64,000 nt of DNA from Algiphilus sp. (GTDB lineage: Bacteria; Pseudomonadota; Gammaproteobacteria; Nevskiales; Nevskiaceae), in the NCBI RefSeq assembly GCF_023145115.1, contig NZ_JAGLEJ010000037.1, positions 62,001 through 126,000 of the forward strand, given 5' to 3'. The position numbers and the translations under genes were made by a program. Below, one piece after another: positions 1 to 8,610 of the stretch. The notes beneath the pieces are model-generated. The model saw only the letters and a program-made list of their open reading frames with translations, was not told the origin of the DNA and ran no database searches. Numbering within the stretch: position 1 is the first letter of the stretch; each line of letters opens with the position of its first letter.

Positions 1-386
1 GGGTCATCGAAATGCTGAGCCGACTGGTCTGCCGGCATGGTGCACCGCAGATTATTCGATCGGACAACGGGCCAGAGTTCGTCTCTCGCGCCGTCCTGCA
101 ATGGATCACCGACGCCCGAATCGACACCGCACACATCGAGCCAGGCAAGCCCTGGCAGAACGGCACGGACGAGAGCTTCAACGGCAAGCTGCGCGACGAA
201 TGCCTGTCGATGGAGTGGTTCCGCTCCCGCACGGAGGCCCGGGTCATCATCGAAGCATGGCGCCGCCACTACAACGCCGTCCGGCCGCATTCCAGCCTTG
301 GCTACCGGACACCGAACGAGTACAAGGCTACCCTGAGCAACACCCACCAACCCGAGGCCGGATTCCAGGAATCAGTGGGCCGATAA
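1..386 (+). CDS. IS3-family transposase (OrfB), 3' part
   Basis: This is the C-terminal part of an rve-type integrase-core transposase whose start lies upstream of the window; the frame is open from base 3. The second catalytic Asp is in RSDNGPEF and the Glu is in DESFNGK. The tail VRPHSSLGYRTPNEY is typical of OrfB proteins of the IS407/IS51 type of the IS3 family. The first catalytic Asp would lie outside the window. I could not identify the right terminal inverted repeat in the roughly 90 bases before the next gene. Family assignment is firm, subgroup assignment is not. Confidence 0.9.
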   Translation, partial: VIEMLSRLVCRHGAPQIIRSDNGPEFVSRAVLQWITDARIDTAHIEPGKPWQNGTDESFNGKLRDECLSMEWFRSRTEARVIIEAWRRHYNAVRPHSSLGYRTPNEYKATLSNTHQPEAGFQESVGR

Positions 387-478
387 AGGCAGGCAGGTCA
401 CTTGTCAGTCCGGCCGTTGCCTCGGCATGATTCCGGCGGTGCAGACACGGTCGGCGAGTTGGTTGGGGGAGAGGACAA

Positions 479-994
479 ATGAGTCTGCTGGAGCACGCGC
501 GCCGCATGGCGGCCTACAACCGCTGGATGAACGAGCGGCTTTACGAACGCTGCGCGACGCTGTCCGAAGAGGAGCGCCGACGCGACATGGGCGCCTTCTT
601 CCGCTCCGTGCACGGCACGCTCAATCACATCCTGCTGGCCGATCGCGTCTGGATGGGGCGCTTCCTGGGCGAGCCCTTCGTGGCGGATTCGCTCGACCAG
701 GAGCTCTACGCCGACTTCGCCACGCTGCGCGCCGAGCGCGAGCGCGAGGACGCCCGCATCATTGCGTGGGTCGAGGGCCTTAGCCCCGAAACACTGGAAG
801 GCGAGCTTTGCTACACGAGCATGGTCAACCCCGAGCCCAGGCGCTATCCCTACGCCTTGACCGTCTCGCACTTCTTCAACCACCAGACGCACCATCGCGG
901 CCAGCTCACCACGCTGCTGATGCAATTGGGGCACGATCCGGGCGTCACCGATCTCATCTGGTTGCCGGAGGCCGCAGTGGGCGCACGTTCCTGA
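479..994 (+). CDS. DinB family protein
   Basis: A 171-residue DinB/YfiT-like four-helix-bundle protein. Members are putative metal-dependent enzymes, often thiol transferases, though most have no assigned reaction. The family metal-binding histidines are visible: one in VHGTLNHILLADRVW near residue 45, and the HFFNHQTHHRGQL segment near residue 140. The N-terminal MAAYNRWMNERLY is also typical. The start is chosen because a GGGAGAGGA ribosome site lies just upstream of ATG. It appears monocistronic, between the IS3 remnant and a reverse-strand methyltransferase. Function in this host is unknown. Confidence 0.9.
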   Translation: MSLLEHARRMAAYNRWMNERLYERCATLSEEERRRDMGAFFRSVHGTLNHILLADRVWMGRFLGEPFVADSLDQELYADFATLRAEREREDARIIAWVEGLSPETLEGELCYTSMVNPEPRRYPYALTVSHFFNHQTHHRGQLTTLLMQLGHDPGVTDLIWLPEAAVGARS

Positions 995-1037
995 CGCGTG
1001 TTCCCTGCTGCAGGGCGTGCCCGCGGGAGCCGGTCGC

Positions 1038-1967
1038 TCAGGCCAGGCAGATTCCCAGCGGCAGCAACACGTTCTGCGCGAAGGCCTTCAGCCCGCTGCC
1101 GTTGTCGGCAGTGACTTCAGGGGCGGCCTCGGCAGGGGCGAGGCGCAAGAGGCGATAGGTCTTCCAGTGGCGGAAGGCCTCGGCGTTGCGTTCGCCGCTG
1201 AGGTACTTGCGCTGGAAGCGCATCAGCTTGCGGCGCATGAGTCAGGCGACAAGGCGACTGCTCCAGGGGTGGCGCCGCCGGGCGTAGCGCTCGATGATCT
1301 CGGCGCCGGGGCCGATCAGCTCGCGCCGCAGCTGCTCGTAGAGTTCCAGCGTGGGCGCGATGCGCGGTGTCAGGTCTTCTTCCTGCTCGACGCGCAAGCC
1401 GGCCGCGGTCAGTGCGGGGTGCAGCTCGCGGTAGCGGTGCCCGCCGCCCATGGGCTCGCGGCCGGTAGCCTCGGTGCGGAAGAAGTCGCAGATGAGGATC
1501 TGCCCTGCCGGGTGCAACAGGCGTCGGGCCTGCGCCAGGGCGGTAGGCATCGGGATGTACTGGAAGCTCTCGCTGAAGAGCACGAGATCGAAATCGGCAG
1601 TCGGCTCCAGATCCTCCAGACGGCAGCAGTGCAGCCGCGCCCTGTCGCCGACACGCTCGCGGGTGCGCTCGGCCAGGACCCTGGAGGGCGATACACATTC
1701 GACCTCGTGGCCGCGTTCCAGCAGCTTCTCGGCCATGACACCGGCGCCGCAGCCGACATCCAGCACGCGCTGCGCTGTCGGCGGGATGCGCGCAAGCACG
1801 TATTCGGTGTAGCGACGCTGAGCCTCGGCGATATTGGATATCCGCACGGGAAGATCCTCGTCCCAGAGGCCGTAATGCAGCTCGTCGGTACCGGCACAGG
1901 AGCGCAGGGCGAGTAGCCCCAGCTCCAGGCCGAGTTCCCGGCTGTCGCTTTCGTGCTGGTCTGCCAT
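1038..1967 (-). pseudogene. Class I SAM methyltransferase interrupted by an in-frame TGA
   Basis: The main reading frame (start ATG at 1967) gives 241 residues with the SAM-binding motif VLDVGCGAGVMAEKLL and a motif-IV-like FDLVLFSESFQYI. It ends at a TGA at 1242-1244. Translation resumes in exactly the same frame with LMRRKLMRFQRKYLSGERN and then a KTYRLLRL motif, running to 1038. That tail looks like the normal C-terminus of this methyltransferase type. A single C-to-T change of an Arg CGA codon would explain the stop. The product may be truncated but partly active, inactive, or the stop may be a sequencing error. Long ORFs upstream of 1967 in the same frame are low-complexity and not used. 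Confidence 0.65.
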
Positions 1968-2032
1968 GCTTCGGCGGCGCTTGGGCCGCGGGGGGATCGG
2001 CCCGCATCTTCCCCACGCCCTGCCGGTGCGTG

Positions 2033-3484
2033 TCAAGCCGTCCCGCAGTCCTTCGTCGGCGCCCACTGGGCGGGTTCCGTGGCCAGCCGGCCGAGCTGTG
2101 CCAGCGCTTCCGCGACCTCCGGCGTCCAGGGCTGCGCGCAGCTCAGGCGCAGGCAGTTGCGGTAGTGCTCCGTGGAGGAGAAGAAGGGCCCCGGGGCGAA
2201 GCTTATGCCGGAGGCAAGCGCTCGCTGCTGAAGGGCGAGGCTGTCGTGGCCAGTGGGCAATGCGACCCACACGACGAAGCCGCCGCGCGGCCGGGCGACC
2301 CGCGTACCTGCGGGGAAGTGGCGCCGCACGTGATTGATGACGCGCTGCACCTGCTGCTCCAGCCGTCGCCGCAGGCCCCGAAGGAAGCGCTCGTAGCCTC
2401 CCTGCTCCAGATAGTCGGCGACGGCGAGCGTTGCCATGCTGGCTGTGGCCTGGCCGGTTGCGTACTTGAGATAGGTCACGCGCTCGCGGTAGCGGCCGGG
2501 CGCGATCCAGCCCACGCGCAGGCCGGCGCCGAGCGTCTTGGAGAAGGAGCTGCAGTAGAGCACGCTGCCGTGGTCATCGTAGGCCTTGGCCGCCCAGGGG
2601 CGGGGCCCGTGGAAGCCCAGCTCGCCGAAGACGTCGTCCTCGATGAGCGGGACGTCGCGCGCCTGCAGCAGTGCCACCAGCTCGGCCTTGCGCGCATCGG
2701 GCGCAAGATGCCCGAGCGGGTTGCCGAAGCTCGGCATCATGACGCAGGCGCGGATCGGCCAGTTGTCCAGCGCGCGCGCCAGCGCCGCCGGCGACATGCC
2801 TTCGGTCGGGTCGGTGGCGATCTCCAGCGCCCGCATGCCTTGCGATTCGATGGCCTGCAGGATGCCGTAGAAGGCCGGAGATTCGATGGCCACGACATCC
2901 CCCGGCTCCGCCACCGCGCGCAGCGCCAGCAGCATGGCGTCCTGGCAGCCGCTGGTCAGCACGATGTCGTCCGGGCCGAGGGTACAGCCGGCCTGCGCCA
3001 TGCGTCGGGCGACCTGCACGCGCAGCTCGGCGTTGCCGGGCGGGAAGTCGTAGGCGGCCACGCGCGCGCGCTGGCGACGCCGCACGCGGGCGAAGCTCCG
3101 GTCCAGCGCGGCAGAGGGCAGCAGGGCCGCCGCCGGTGCGGCGGCTCCGAAGGAGATCACGGCCGGGTCGTTGTGCGACTGCACCAGCTCCAGCACCCGC
3201 TCCTGGCCGGAGACCAGGCTCGGACCGGCGAGCGCTTCGTCGTTGTCCTCGGGCTCCGGCAGGTCACGCGCCCCGTCGCGCACGAAGAAGCCGGAGCGCG
3301 GGCGCGCCTCGAGGATCTCGCGCTGTTCCAGCAGCTCGCAGGCGGCGACGACGGTGGCGATGCTGACGCCGAACTGGCGGCGCAGCCGGCGCACGCCGGG
3401 GAGGCGGTCGCCGGGCGCATAGGTGCCCTGCTCGATCTGCTGCGCCAGTTCCGTGGCGACGCGCTCGTAAAGATGCTCGGCCAT
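2033..3484 (-). CDS. MocR/PdxR-type GntR regulator with aminotransferase domain
   Basis: A 483-residue chimeric transcription factor. Residues 1-70 are a GntR winged helix (LYERVATELAQQIEQG, then GDRLPGVRRLRRQFGVS). The rest is a fold-type-I aminotransferase domain that senses PLP or a PLP-amino acid adduct. The PLP lysine is K316 in SSFSKTLGAG; the Asn of SFGNPLGH and the Asp of LIEDDVFGEL also fit PLP binding. MocR proteins usually regulate a divergent gene. Here the divergent neighbour is the glycine/sarcosine methyltransferase at 3661, and two direct repeats lie in the shared region. The effector cannot be read from the sequence. Confidence 0.93.
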   Translation of the reverse strand: MAEHLYERVATELAQQIEQGTYAPGDRLPGVRRLRRQFGVSIATVVAACELLEQREILEARPRSGFFVRDGARDLPEPEDNDEALAGPSLVSGQERVLELVQSHNDPAVISFGAAAPAAALLPSAALDRSFARVRRRQRARVAAYDFPPGNAELRVQVARRMAQAGCTLGPDDIVLTSGCQDAMLLALRAVAEPGDVVAIESPAFYGILQAIESQGMRALEIATDPTEGMSPAALARALDNWPIRACVMMPSFGNPLGHLAPDARKAELVALLQARDVPLIEDDVFGELGFHGPRPWAAKAYDDHGSVLYCSSFSKTLGAGLRVGWIAPGRYRERVTYLKYATGQATASMATLAVADYLEQGGYERFLRGLRRRLEQQVQRVINHVRRHFPAGTRVARPRGGFVVWVALPTGHDSLALQQRALASGISFAPGPFFSSTEHYRNCLRLSCAQPWTPEVAEALAQLGRLATEPAQWAPTKDCGTA

Positions 3485-3496
3485 GGCGTGAGTCTA

Positions 3497-3537
3497 ATCT
3501 GTACCGGTCGATAATGAGAGCAACTGCATCTGTATCG
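3497..3537. promoter_or_regulatory. Direct-repeat operator, probable MocR binding site
   Basis: Two copies of ATCTGTAYCG in the same orientation (3497-3506 and 3528-3537) start 31 bp apart, about three helical turns. They lie 13 bp from the start of the MocR gene and about 125 bp before the divergent methyltransferase. Direct repeats on one DNA face are the known recognition mode of MocR dimers such as GabR. The assignment to this regulator is inference from position and architecture. Confidence 0.55.
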
Positions 3538-3660
3538 ATTCCCTCGGACCGCGCACCATGCGCTTCCGTCGTGTGGCGACACCGGCGCGGCGCCTGAATC
3601 TATGCGCCGCTCCCTCTCTCGCCTTGCCGCACGCCAGAACATTCACGACAAGGAGCATTC

Positions 3661-4431
3661 ATGTCCGAGGTTCTCAATGCCGATACCGGCAATCAGTATC
3701 GACAGTACACCCCCGATTTCGCCGATTACTGGGACGATCTGGTGGGTTGGGAAACGCGCCTGGCGCGCGAGGGCGCTTTCTATAACCGTCTGCTGAAGGC
3801 GCACGGCGCGCAGGAAGTGCTGGATATCGCCGCCGGTACCGGTGTCAATGCAGTCTCCCTGGCCAAGGCCGGCTTCCGCATGACCGCCGCCGACGGCTCG
3901 GAGAACATGGTCGCCAAGACCCGCCAGAACGCAAAGCAGTACGGCGTGCAGTTGACCGATACCCAGGTCGCCGACTGGCTGTCGCTGGATAAGCTGCTGG
4001 GCAGCGAGCGCTTCGATGCGGTCGTCTGCCTGGGCAATTCCTTCACCCATCTCTTCGACCACGAGGACCGGCGCACGGCGCTGCGCGCGATCTTCCGGGT
4101 GCTGCGCCCCGGCGGCATGCTGATCATCGACCAGCGCAACTACGACAGCATGCTCGATCAGGGCTACAGCTCGAAGCACGCGTACTGCTATACCGGTGAC
4201 GGCGTCGATGTCGGGCCGGTGGAGCTCAACCGCAAGCTCGCGAAATTCGAGTACGTCTTCGCCGACGGTGCCCGCTTCCAGCTCAATATGTATCCGCTGC
4301 GCCAGGACTACCTCAGCCATCTGCTCGAGGACGCCGGCTTCGTGAACGTCGAGCGCTACGGCGACCTGCAGCGCCCCTATGCGCGCGATGAGGTCGATTT
4401 CGTCCAGCAGATCGCCTTCCGTCCGGCCTGA
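3661..4431 (+). CDS. Glycine/sarcosine N-methyltransferase-like enzyme
   Basis: A 256-residue class I methyltransferase resembling glycine/sarcosine N-methyltransferase, which makes sarcosine and dimethylglycine from glycine on the way to the compatible solute betaine. Evidence: SAM motif VLDIAAGTGVNAVSLAKAG, then VVCLGNSFTHLFDHEDRR, LIIDQRNYDSMLDQGY and LNMYPLRQDYL, all characteristic of this family. ATG follows AAGGAGCATTC. The partner dimethylglycine methyltransferase that completes betaine synthesis is not in the window, so this could end at dimethylglycine or work with a distant gene. The divergent MocR gene is a plausible regulator. Confidence 0.85.
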   Translation: MSEVLNADTGNQYRQYTPDFADYWDDLVGWETRLAREGAFYNRLLKAHGAQEVLDIAAGTGVNAVSLAKAGFRMTAADGSENMVAKTRQNAKQYGVQLTDTQVADWLSLDKLLGSERFDAVVCLGNSFTHLFDHEDRRTALRAIFRVLRPGGMLIIDQRNYDSMLDQGYSSKHAYCYTGDGVDVGPVELNRKLAKFEYVFADGARFQLNMYPLRQDYLSHLLEDAGFVNVERYGDLQRPYARDEVDFVQQIAFRPA

Positions 4432-4455
4432 GTCGGAGTGGCCCGCGCGACAGCG

Positions 4456-4977
4456 CTATCCGGTCCGGTGGAGGGGCTTGGCGGGCCCGGTTGCGGGTCC
4501 GCCGGGCGCAGCGCCTACGCGGCGCCTCGGCCGAAGCAATGCGGGCAGCTTGCGGAGCGTCTCGCGCCAGTGCTGCGGCTCGTTGGGCTGCTGGAGGACC
4601 TCGCGCAGCAGGTGCTCCAGCCGCTCCAGCTCTACAGGTGTCGCCGCGACCTCGCTGCCCAGGTACAGGCCCGCCATCGACCAGTCGCCGAAGGCGCGTT
4701 CGGGGATCTCGCGTTGCAGCAGGATGCGGAATTCGAGATGACGAACATCGCGTCGTATATTGGTCGCCAGCTGCTCGACGGCGGAGCGCTCGCCCTCCAG
4801 CACCTGGATGAAGCGGTCCCCCAGCGTCAGGAAGATGCCGGTTATAGCGAAGGCCGTGTTGCGCGTCGCGAAGCGTTCGCACATCTCCCGGAAGTGCGCT
4901 TCGTCGGGCGCGACGCGTGCTCGGCTGCAGTAGCTCAGCTGGTAGAGCGAGCTGCCGGCAGTGTCGGGACTAGACAT
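4456..4977 (-). CDS. BLUF-domain blue-light sensor
   Basis: A 173-residue protein made almost entirely of one BLUF domain, which binds FAD and senses blue light. The three photocycle residues are present with family-like spacing: Tyr16 in QLSYCSRA, Asn40 in RNTAFAITG and Gln58 in RFIQVLEG. RDVRHLEFRILLQREIPER and FGDWSMAGL match the later part of the domain. There is no output domain; the C-terminus is Arg/Pro-rich, so it probably acts through a partner protein. Start ATG 4977 is chosen because the domain begins a few residues later; longer in-frame starts add only low-complexity sequence. It converges on the methyltransferase ending at 4431. Confidence 0.9.
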   Translation of the reverse strand: MSSPDTAGSSLYQLSYCSRARVAPDEAHFREMCERFATRNTAFAITGIFLTLGDRFIQVLEGERSAVEQLATNIRRDVRHLEFRILLQREIPERAFGDWSMAGLYLGSEVAATPVELERLEHLLREVLQQPNEPQHWRETLRKLPALLRPRRRVGAAPGGPATGPAKPLHRTG

Positions 4978-5114
4978 GGCGGGCGACCGAAAGGGCGGGC
5001 CTGCATCATCGGCAGCGCGAACCGCATCTCGCGATTGTGACAGCGTTATCGGTAGACGCGACCGGACCGACGGCCAGGCACCGGCCCTGGCGGGGCGAGC
5101 CGGCGCTCTATGCG

Positions 5115-5774
5115 CTAGCGATTGCGCGTCAGTCCGTAAGCGCTCTCCCATAACCGGCTCAGCCCCTTCTGGCGGAAGCGCTCGTTGTCGGCCAGCGTGT
5201 CTTTGCGCGCCAGGCATTCGACCGCGAAAGCCGGCTCGAAGAGCTGCCGGATCTCGCTATCCGGCACGCTGAAGGGTGGCCCGGCCATTTCGCTTTGATC
5301 GTAGTCCAGCGCCACAAGCAGGCCACGGCCGTCAGCCGGCAGCGCTTCAGTCAGTAAGGCCGCGAAGCGCTGGCGCATTGGTGGTGGCAGCGCGATCAGC
5401 GAGGCGCGGTCGTAGAGCGCCGAGCAGTCGGCCAGCACGGCCGCCGGCATCGCGAAGAAGTCGCCCACCCAGATAGCGATTCCGCCGGCGCTGTAGACAG
5501 TGAAGCCGTCGCGCTCATGGGTCTCCGGCTGCACGTCCTGCTCGGCGAAGAGGGCGCGTGCCGCCTTCTCGCTGAGTTCGACGCCGATGACGCTGTGCCC
5601 GCGTGCAGCCAGCCAGGCCATGTCCGGCGTCTTACCGCAGAGTGGCACCAGCACCTGCGCGTCGGGCGGGATTGCCAGCGTGGGCCAGTGCGCGGCGAGC
5701 AGCGGATTGCCGTCGGGCTGGTGAAAGCCGATTTCCTCATTGTCCCAGCGCGCAAGCCAGAAATCCGGATCCAA
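5115..5774 (-). CDS. tpm: Thiopurine S-methyltransferase
   Basis: A 219-residue bacterial thiopurine methyltransferase, of the family that methylates thiopurines and also oxyanions of selenium and tellurium. Family signatures: the N-terminal FWLARWDNEEIGFHQPDGNPLL, the SAM motif VLVPLCGKTPDMAWLAARGH, GVELSEKAARALF and the DRASLIALPPPMR segment. Length is normal for the family. It is separated from the BLUF gene by about 140 bp and diverges from the DUF202 gene. No regulatory site was identified. Confidence 0.95.
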   Translation of the reverse strand: MDPDFWLARWDNEEIGFHQPDGNPLLAAHWPTLAIPPDAQVLVPLCGKTPDMAWLAARGHSVIGVELSEKAARALFAEQDVQPETHERDGFTVYSAGGIAIWVGDFFAMPAAVLADCSALYDRASLIALPPPMRQRFAALLTEALPADGRGLLVALDYDQSEMAGPPFSVPDSEIRQLFEPAFAVECLARKDTLADNERFRQKGLSRLWESAYGLTRNR

Positions 5775-5851
5775 TTGCGGCCTCCTGCCTTGAAAGTGTT
5801 TAGCGTAGCGCTTCGGCGAATCGATCGTGCCGATTGAGCAGAGGAGCTTCC

Positions 5852-6217
5852 ATGTCTGACTTGAGAGATCCGCGCGTCTTCCTGGCCGCCGAGCGCACGC
5901 TGCTCGCCTGGCAACGCACGGCCCTGGCGCTCATTGGCTTCGGCTTTCTCGTGGAGCGCTCGGGCTTGCTGCTGGCGCTGCTTGCACCGGCAAAGGCACA
6001 GGGCACGCTCGGCCTTTACTGGCTGGGGCTGACCTTCATTGCTTTCGGCGTGGCGTTAGCGACGGTTTCCGCGTTGCAGCATCGCAGGCTGCTGCGCAGC
6101 CTGAATCCCGCCGAATACCCACCAGGCTACGGCACCTGGCTCGCACCGCTGGCCAGTGCGCTTATCGCCCTACTCGGCCTTGCCTTGGGACTGTACCTTG
6201 CACTGAATCGCTATTGA
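5852..6217 (+). CDS. DUF202 (YidH-like) inner-membrane protein
   Basis: A 121-residue protein with the DUF202 signature LAAERTLLAWQRTALALIGFGF followed by three predicted transmembrane segments (about residues 20-45, 55-75 and 95-118). The family is widespread and has no firm function; YidH and its eukaryotic relatives are membrane proteins. Start ATG 5852 is preferred over an upstream TTG because AGAGGAG lies 6 bases before it. It stands alone between tpm, which is divergent, and the Spy-like gene, which is convergent. Confidence 0.88.
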   Translation: MSDLRDPRVFLAAERTLLAWQRTALALIGFGFLVERSGLLLALLAPAKAQGTLGLYWLGLTFIAFGVALATVSALQHRRLLRSLNPAEYPPGYGTWLAPLASALIALLGLALGLYLALNRY

Positions 6218-6240
6218 GCCTGGAGCCGCGACGACCGCTG

Positions 6241-6735
6241 TCAGTCGTGCCCCTTGCCGTGCTTGCCTTTCATGTGCCCGCCACCGCCGCGGCCGTGCCC
6301 TTTGGCATCGCCGCGGTGTTGGTCCTTCATCTCTTGCCGGTGTTGTTTGTGCGCTTCCGCCATTTTTTGGCGCTGCTCCGCAGTCAGAATGTTCGCCATC
6401 TGCTGCCGATGTTCGGCCCGCGTCGTGGCTGCCTTGACCTGGAATCGGGCGCGCTCCTCGGCCAGTTTGCGGCTGCGTTTTATGAAGTCCTTGGCAGTCG
6501 GATCCAGCGCGCGCTCGGCGGCTCGCAATTCACGCATCTTCTGGTGATGCGCGCGCATCTGCGGCATGTGTTCGCCGTGTAACTGCTTCAGCTCGGCCCG
6601 TTGGTCGTCGCTCAGCTCCAGCTTCTCCGCCCATTTCTGAAAATGCGTCTCGTGTTTGCCCTCGCCCTCAGCGAGGACGGATCCGCCCGCCATCAAGCCG
6701 GCGATCAACAAGGTGGTGCTGAAAATTCTTGGCAT
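6241..6735 (-). CDS. Periplasmic Spy/CpxP-like protein
   Basis: A 164-residue exported, highly charged helical protein. Residues 1-22 form a Sec signal ending at VLA. Two LTxxQ-family-like segments are visible, LELSDDQRAELKQLH and ILTAEQRQKMAEAH, as in the Spy/CpxP chaperones and the related CnrX/ZraP metal-sensing proteins. The C-terminal 25 residues are His/Gly/Lys-rich (HGRGGGGHMKGKHGKGHD), suggesting metal binding. Start ATG 6735 follows GGAGACGG. It may protect against envelope or metal stress, but no partner two-component system is adjacent. Confidence 0.8.
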   Translation of the reverse strand: MPRIFSTTLLIAGLMAGGSVLAEGEGKHETHFQKWAEKLELSDDQRAELKQLHGEHMPQMRAHHQKMRELRAAERALDPTAKDFIKRSRKLAEERARFQVKAATTRAEHRQQMANILTAEQRQKMAEAHKQHRQEMKDQHRGDAKGHGRGGGGHMKGKHGKGHD

Positions 6736-6912
6736 GGTCCGTCTCCGCTTTGTGCCGGGTCGAAGGGAGGCGTTGACCCGACCGTGTGACATTGGACCAT
6801 CGTCGCGCCGAGTCGTGCGGTGGGCAGGCATTGGAAGCGAAATCGACTGGCCGAGGACCGCCCGCGGTCGTGCGCCAGGCTTCCTGCATCCGCTCGCGCA
6901 GAGCCCTTTTCT

Positions 6913-8604
6913 CTAGCTGCGCCAGCGAGCGATGCGGCGCCAGAGCCAGCCCGCCGGCCGATCCTCGCCGTCGAGCACGTAGGCGCCGTCGCTGGGGTCG
7001 TGGAGCGTGTACGCCAGCAGCCGCGGATGATCTTCATGCGCGCAGAGCAGCAGCTCGTCGCCGAGGGCAAGGGTGATGTCGGCGTCGGGCATCAGCAGGG
7101 GCCCATCGCCGTCGCGTTGCAGCATCAGCGCCAGCACGGGGAGTTGCCGCGTGCGATCGCGCGGGTCGCGCAGCAGCGTTGCCAGTGAGATGCGCTGGCC
7201 GGCCGCCAGCCGCTGGGCCAGCATGGGGGCCTCGGTGGCATTGAGGCGCAGCGACCAGGTGGCGGGCGTGCGCTCGCCGCATCGCGCGCGTATCTGCTCC
7301 AGCGTGGCGGCGGCGCGGGGCTCGTCCTCGCTGCGCATGCGCGCCAGGAAGTCGGCGAGCAGCGGTTCGTGGATCAGCGGCAGCATGCGCCATACCGCCA
7401 TGCGGTTGACCTCCATGATCAGGTCGATGTGCGCTGCCTTGTAGATGGTGCTGTCGGCGCGCTGATCCTGCCGAGCGATGACGTAGATGTCGGGGTTGAG
7501 CGCGCGCGCCGTCATCACCGCCGACAGCGTGTTGGGGTCCGAGTCCAGCCCGCAGGCGATGCCGACTGCCGTTTCGATGCCGGCCTCGCGCAGCGGTCCG
7601 GCGACCGTGCCGCGACCGACGACGCCGCCCTCCGGCACCTTGGCCGGGTTGCTGTCGATGACGGTGACGCGGTTGCCGGCTTCCTCCAGGGCGCTGGCAG
7701 TGGCTTGTCCGAAGCGGCCGTAGCCGCAGACGATCCAGTGGCCGCGCGGAGGCGGCGTGGGTCCCTGGCGCTCGTAGCCGGGCAGGCTGATCAGCCAGGC
7801 GTGCAGCAGGTGCAGGCTCGGCCGTGTCTGCGTCATCAGCAGATGCTCGCCGAAGACCGAATAGGCGTGAATGACGTCGTCGGTGTCGAAGGAACTGAGG
7901 TTGTCGGCGGCTTCGGTGGTGCCGGCCCGGGCGATGACGTGCAGCTCCGGTCGGATGAGCTTGGCGGTGACCGAAATGCGGATGTTGTCGTCGTTGTCGT
8001 CGGTCATCGCCACCACACCCCGGCACAGGCGGCGACGCATGCCGGATTCGAGCAGATGCAGGGTCTCGCTGGCGTTGCCGCAGAGCGCCGGGATGCGCGG
8101 GCCGTAGTTCTCGATCTGCAGCTGGCTGATCTCCGACTGGCGCCGATCGAGCAGCACCACCTGCACGCCACGGCGTACCAGCGCGTTGACCAGCAGCTTG
8201 CCGGTTTCGCCGTAGCCGCAGATGACCCAGAAGGGCGTGTTCAGTCGTCGCACCGCGCGGACAAAGCGCGCTTCGCCCACGGCGTTGCGGAAGCTGTCCT
8301 CCTGTACCAGCGCAAAGATGCGGCCGATGGCGTAGAGCCAGGCCGTCACCGTCAGGAAGATGCAGAGTGTGACCCACAGCCGCTGCGCCGGCGTGAAGGC
8401 GTAGGGAATCTCGCCGAAGCCGATCGTCGAGCCCATGTAGGACACGAAGTAGAAGGCGTGCAGGAAGTCATAGCGCCAGGGCTGGCCCTGGTCGTCGACG
8501 CCCGGGATGAGCACGAGCCCGCCCACCGACACGGCATAGGCGCCGATGAGCACGAGCAGCGGCGTGCGCAGACGCCGCAGGACCAGCCAGATGATGGTGT
8601 CCAC
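6913..8604 (-). CDS. Potassium channel with two RCK/TrkA-N domains
   Basis: A 563-residue inner-membrane channel subunit. Residues 1-105 contain two transmembrane helices around a pore loop with a selectivity filter of the TIGFGE type (residues 60-65). Two Rossmann-fold RCK domains follow, starting at FWVICGYGETGK (about residue 125) and HWIVCGYGRFGQA (about residue 290); such domains gate the channel in response to nucleotides or ions. A TrkA-C-like tail lies near the end. It ends 6 bp from the next reverse gene, a small membrane protein, so the two are co-transcribed and may form one complex. The ligand cannot be deduced. Confidence 0.9.
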   Translation of the reverse strand: MDTIIWLVLRRLRTPLLVLIGAYAVSVGGLVLIPGVDDQGQPWRYDFLHAFYFVSYMGSTIGFGEIPYAFTPAQRLWVTLCIFLTVTAWLYAIGRIFALVQEDSFRNAVGEARFVRAVRRLNTPFWVICGYGETGKLLVNALVRRGVQVVLLDRRQSEISQLQIENYGPRIPALCGNASETLHLLESGMRRRLCRGVVAMTDDNDDNIRISVTAKLIRPELHVIARAGTTEAADNLSSFDTDDVIHAYSVFGEHLLMTQTRPSLHLLHAWLISLPGYERQGPTPPPRGHWIVCGYGRFGQATASALEEAGNRVTVIDSNPAKVPEGGVVGRGTVAGPLREAGIETAVGIACGLDSDPNTLSAVMTARALNPDIYVIARQDQRADSTIYKAAHIDLIMEVNRMAVWRMLPLIHEPLLADFLARMRSEDEPRAAATLEQIRARCGERTPATWSLRLNATEAPMLAQRLAAGQRISLATLLRDPRDRTRQLPVLALMLQRDGDGPLLMPDADITLALGDELLLCAHEDHPRLLAYTLHDPSDGAYVLDGEDRPAGWLWRRIARWRS

Positions 8605-8610
8605 GGCCGC

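Noticed and set aside
2030..3514. Forward frame of 494 codons over the MocR gene
   Set aside because: No family features; the reverse strand encodes a complete GntR-aminotransferase protein.
4931..4948. tRNA-like D-arm sequence TAGCTCAGCTGGTAGAGC
   Set aside because: It resembles the 5' half of a tRNA but no anticodon arm or T-arm follows at the right distance, and it lies within the N-terminal codons (YQLSYCSR) of the BLUF gene on the other strand.
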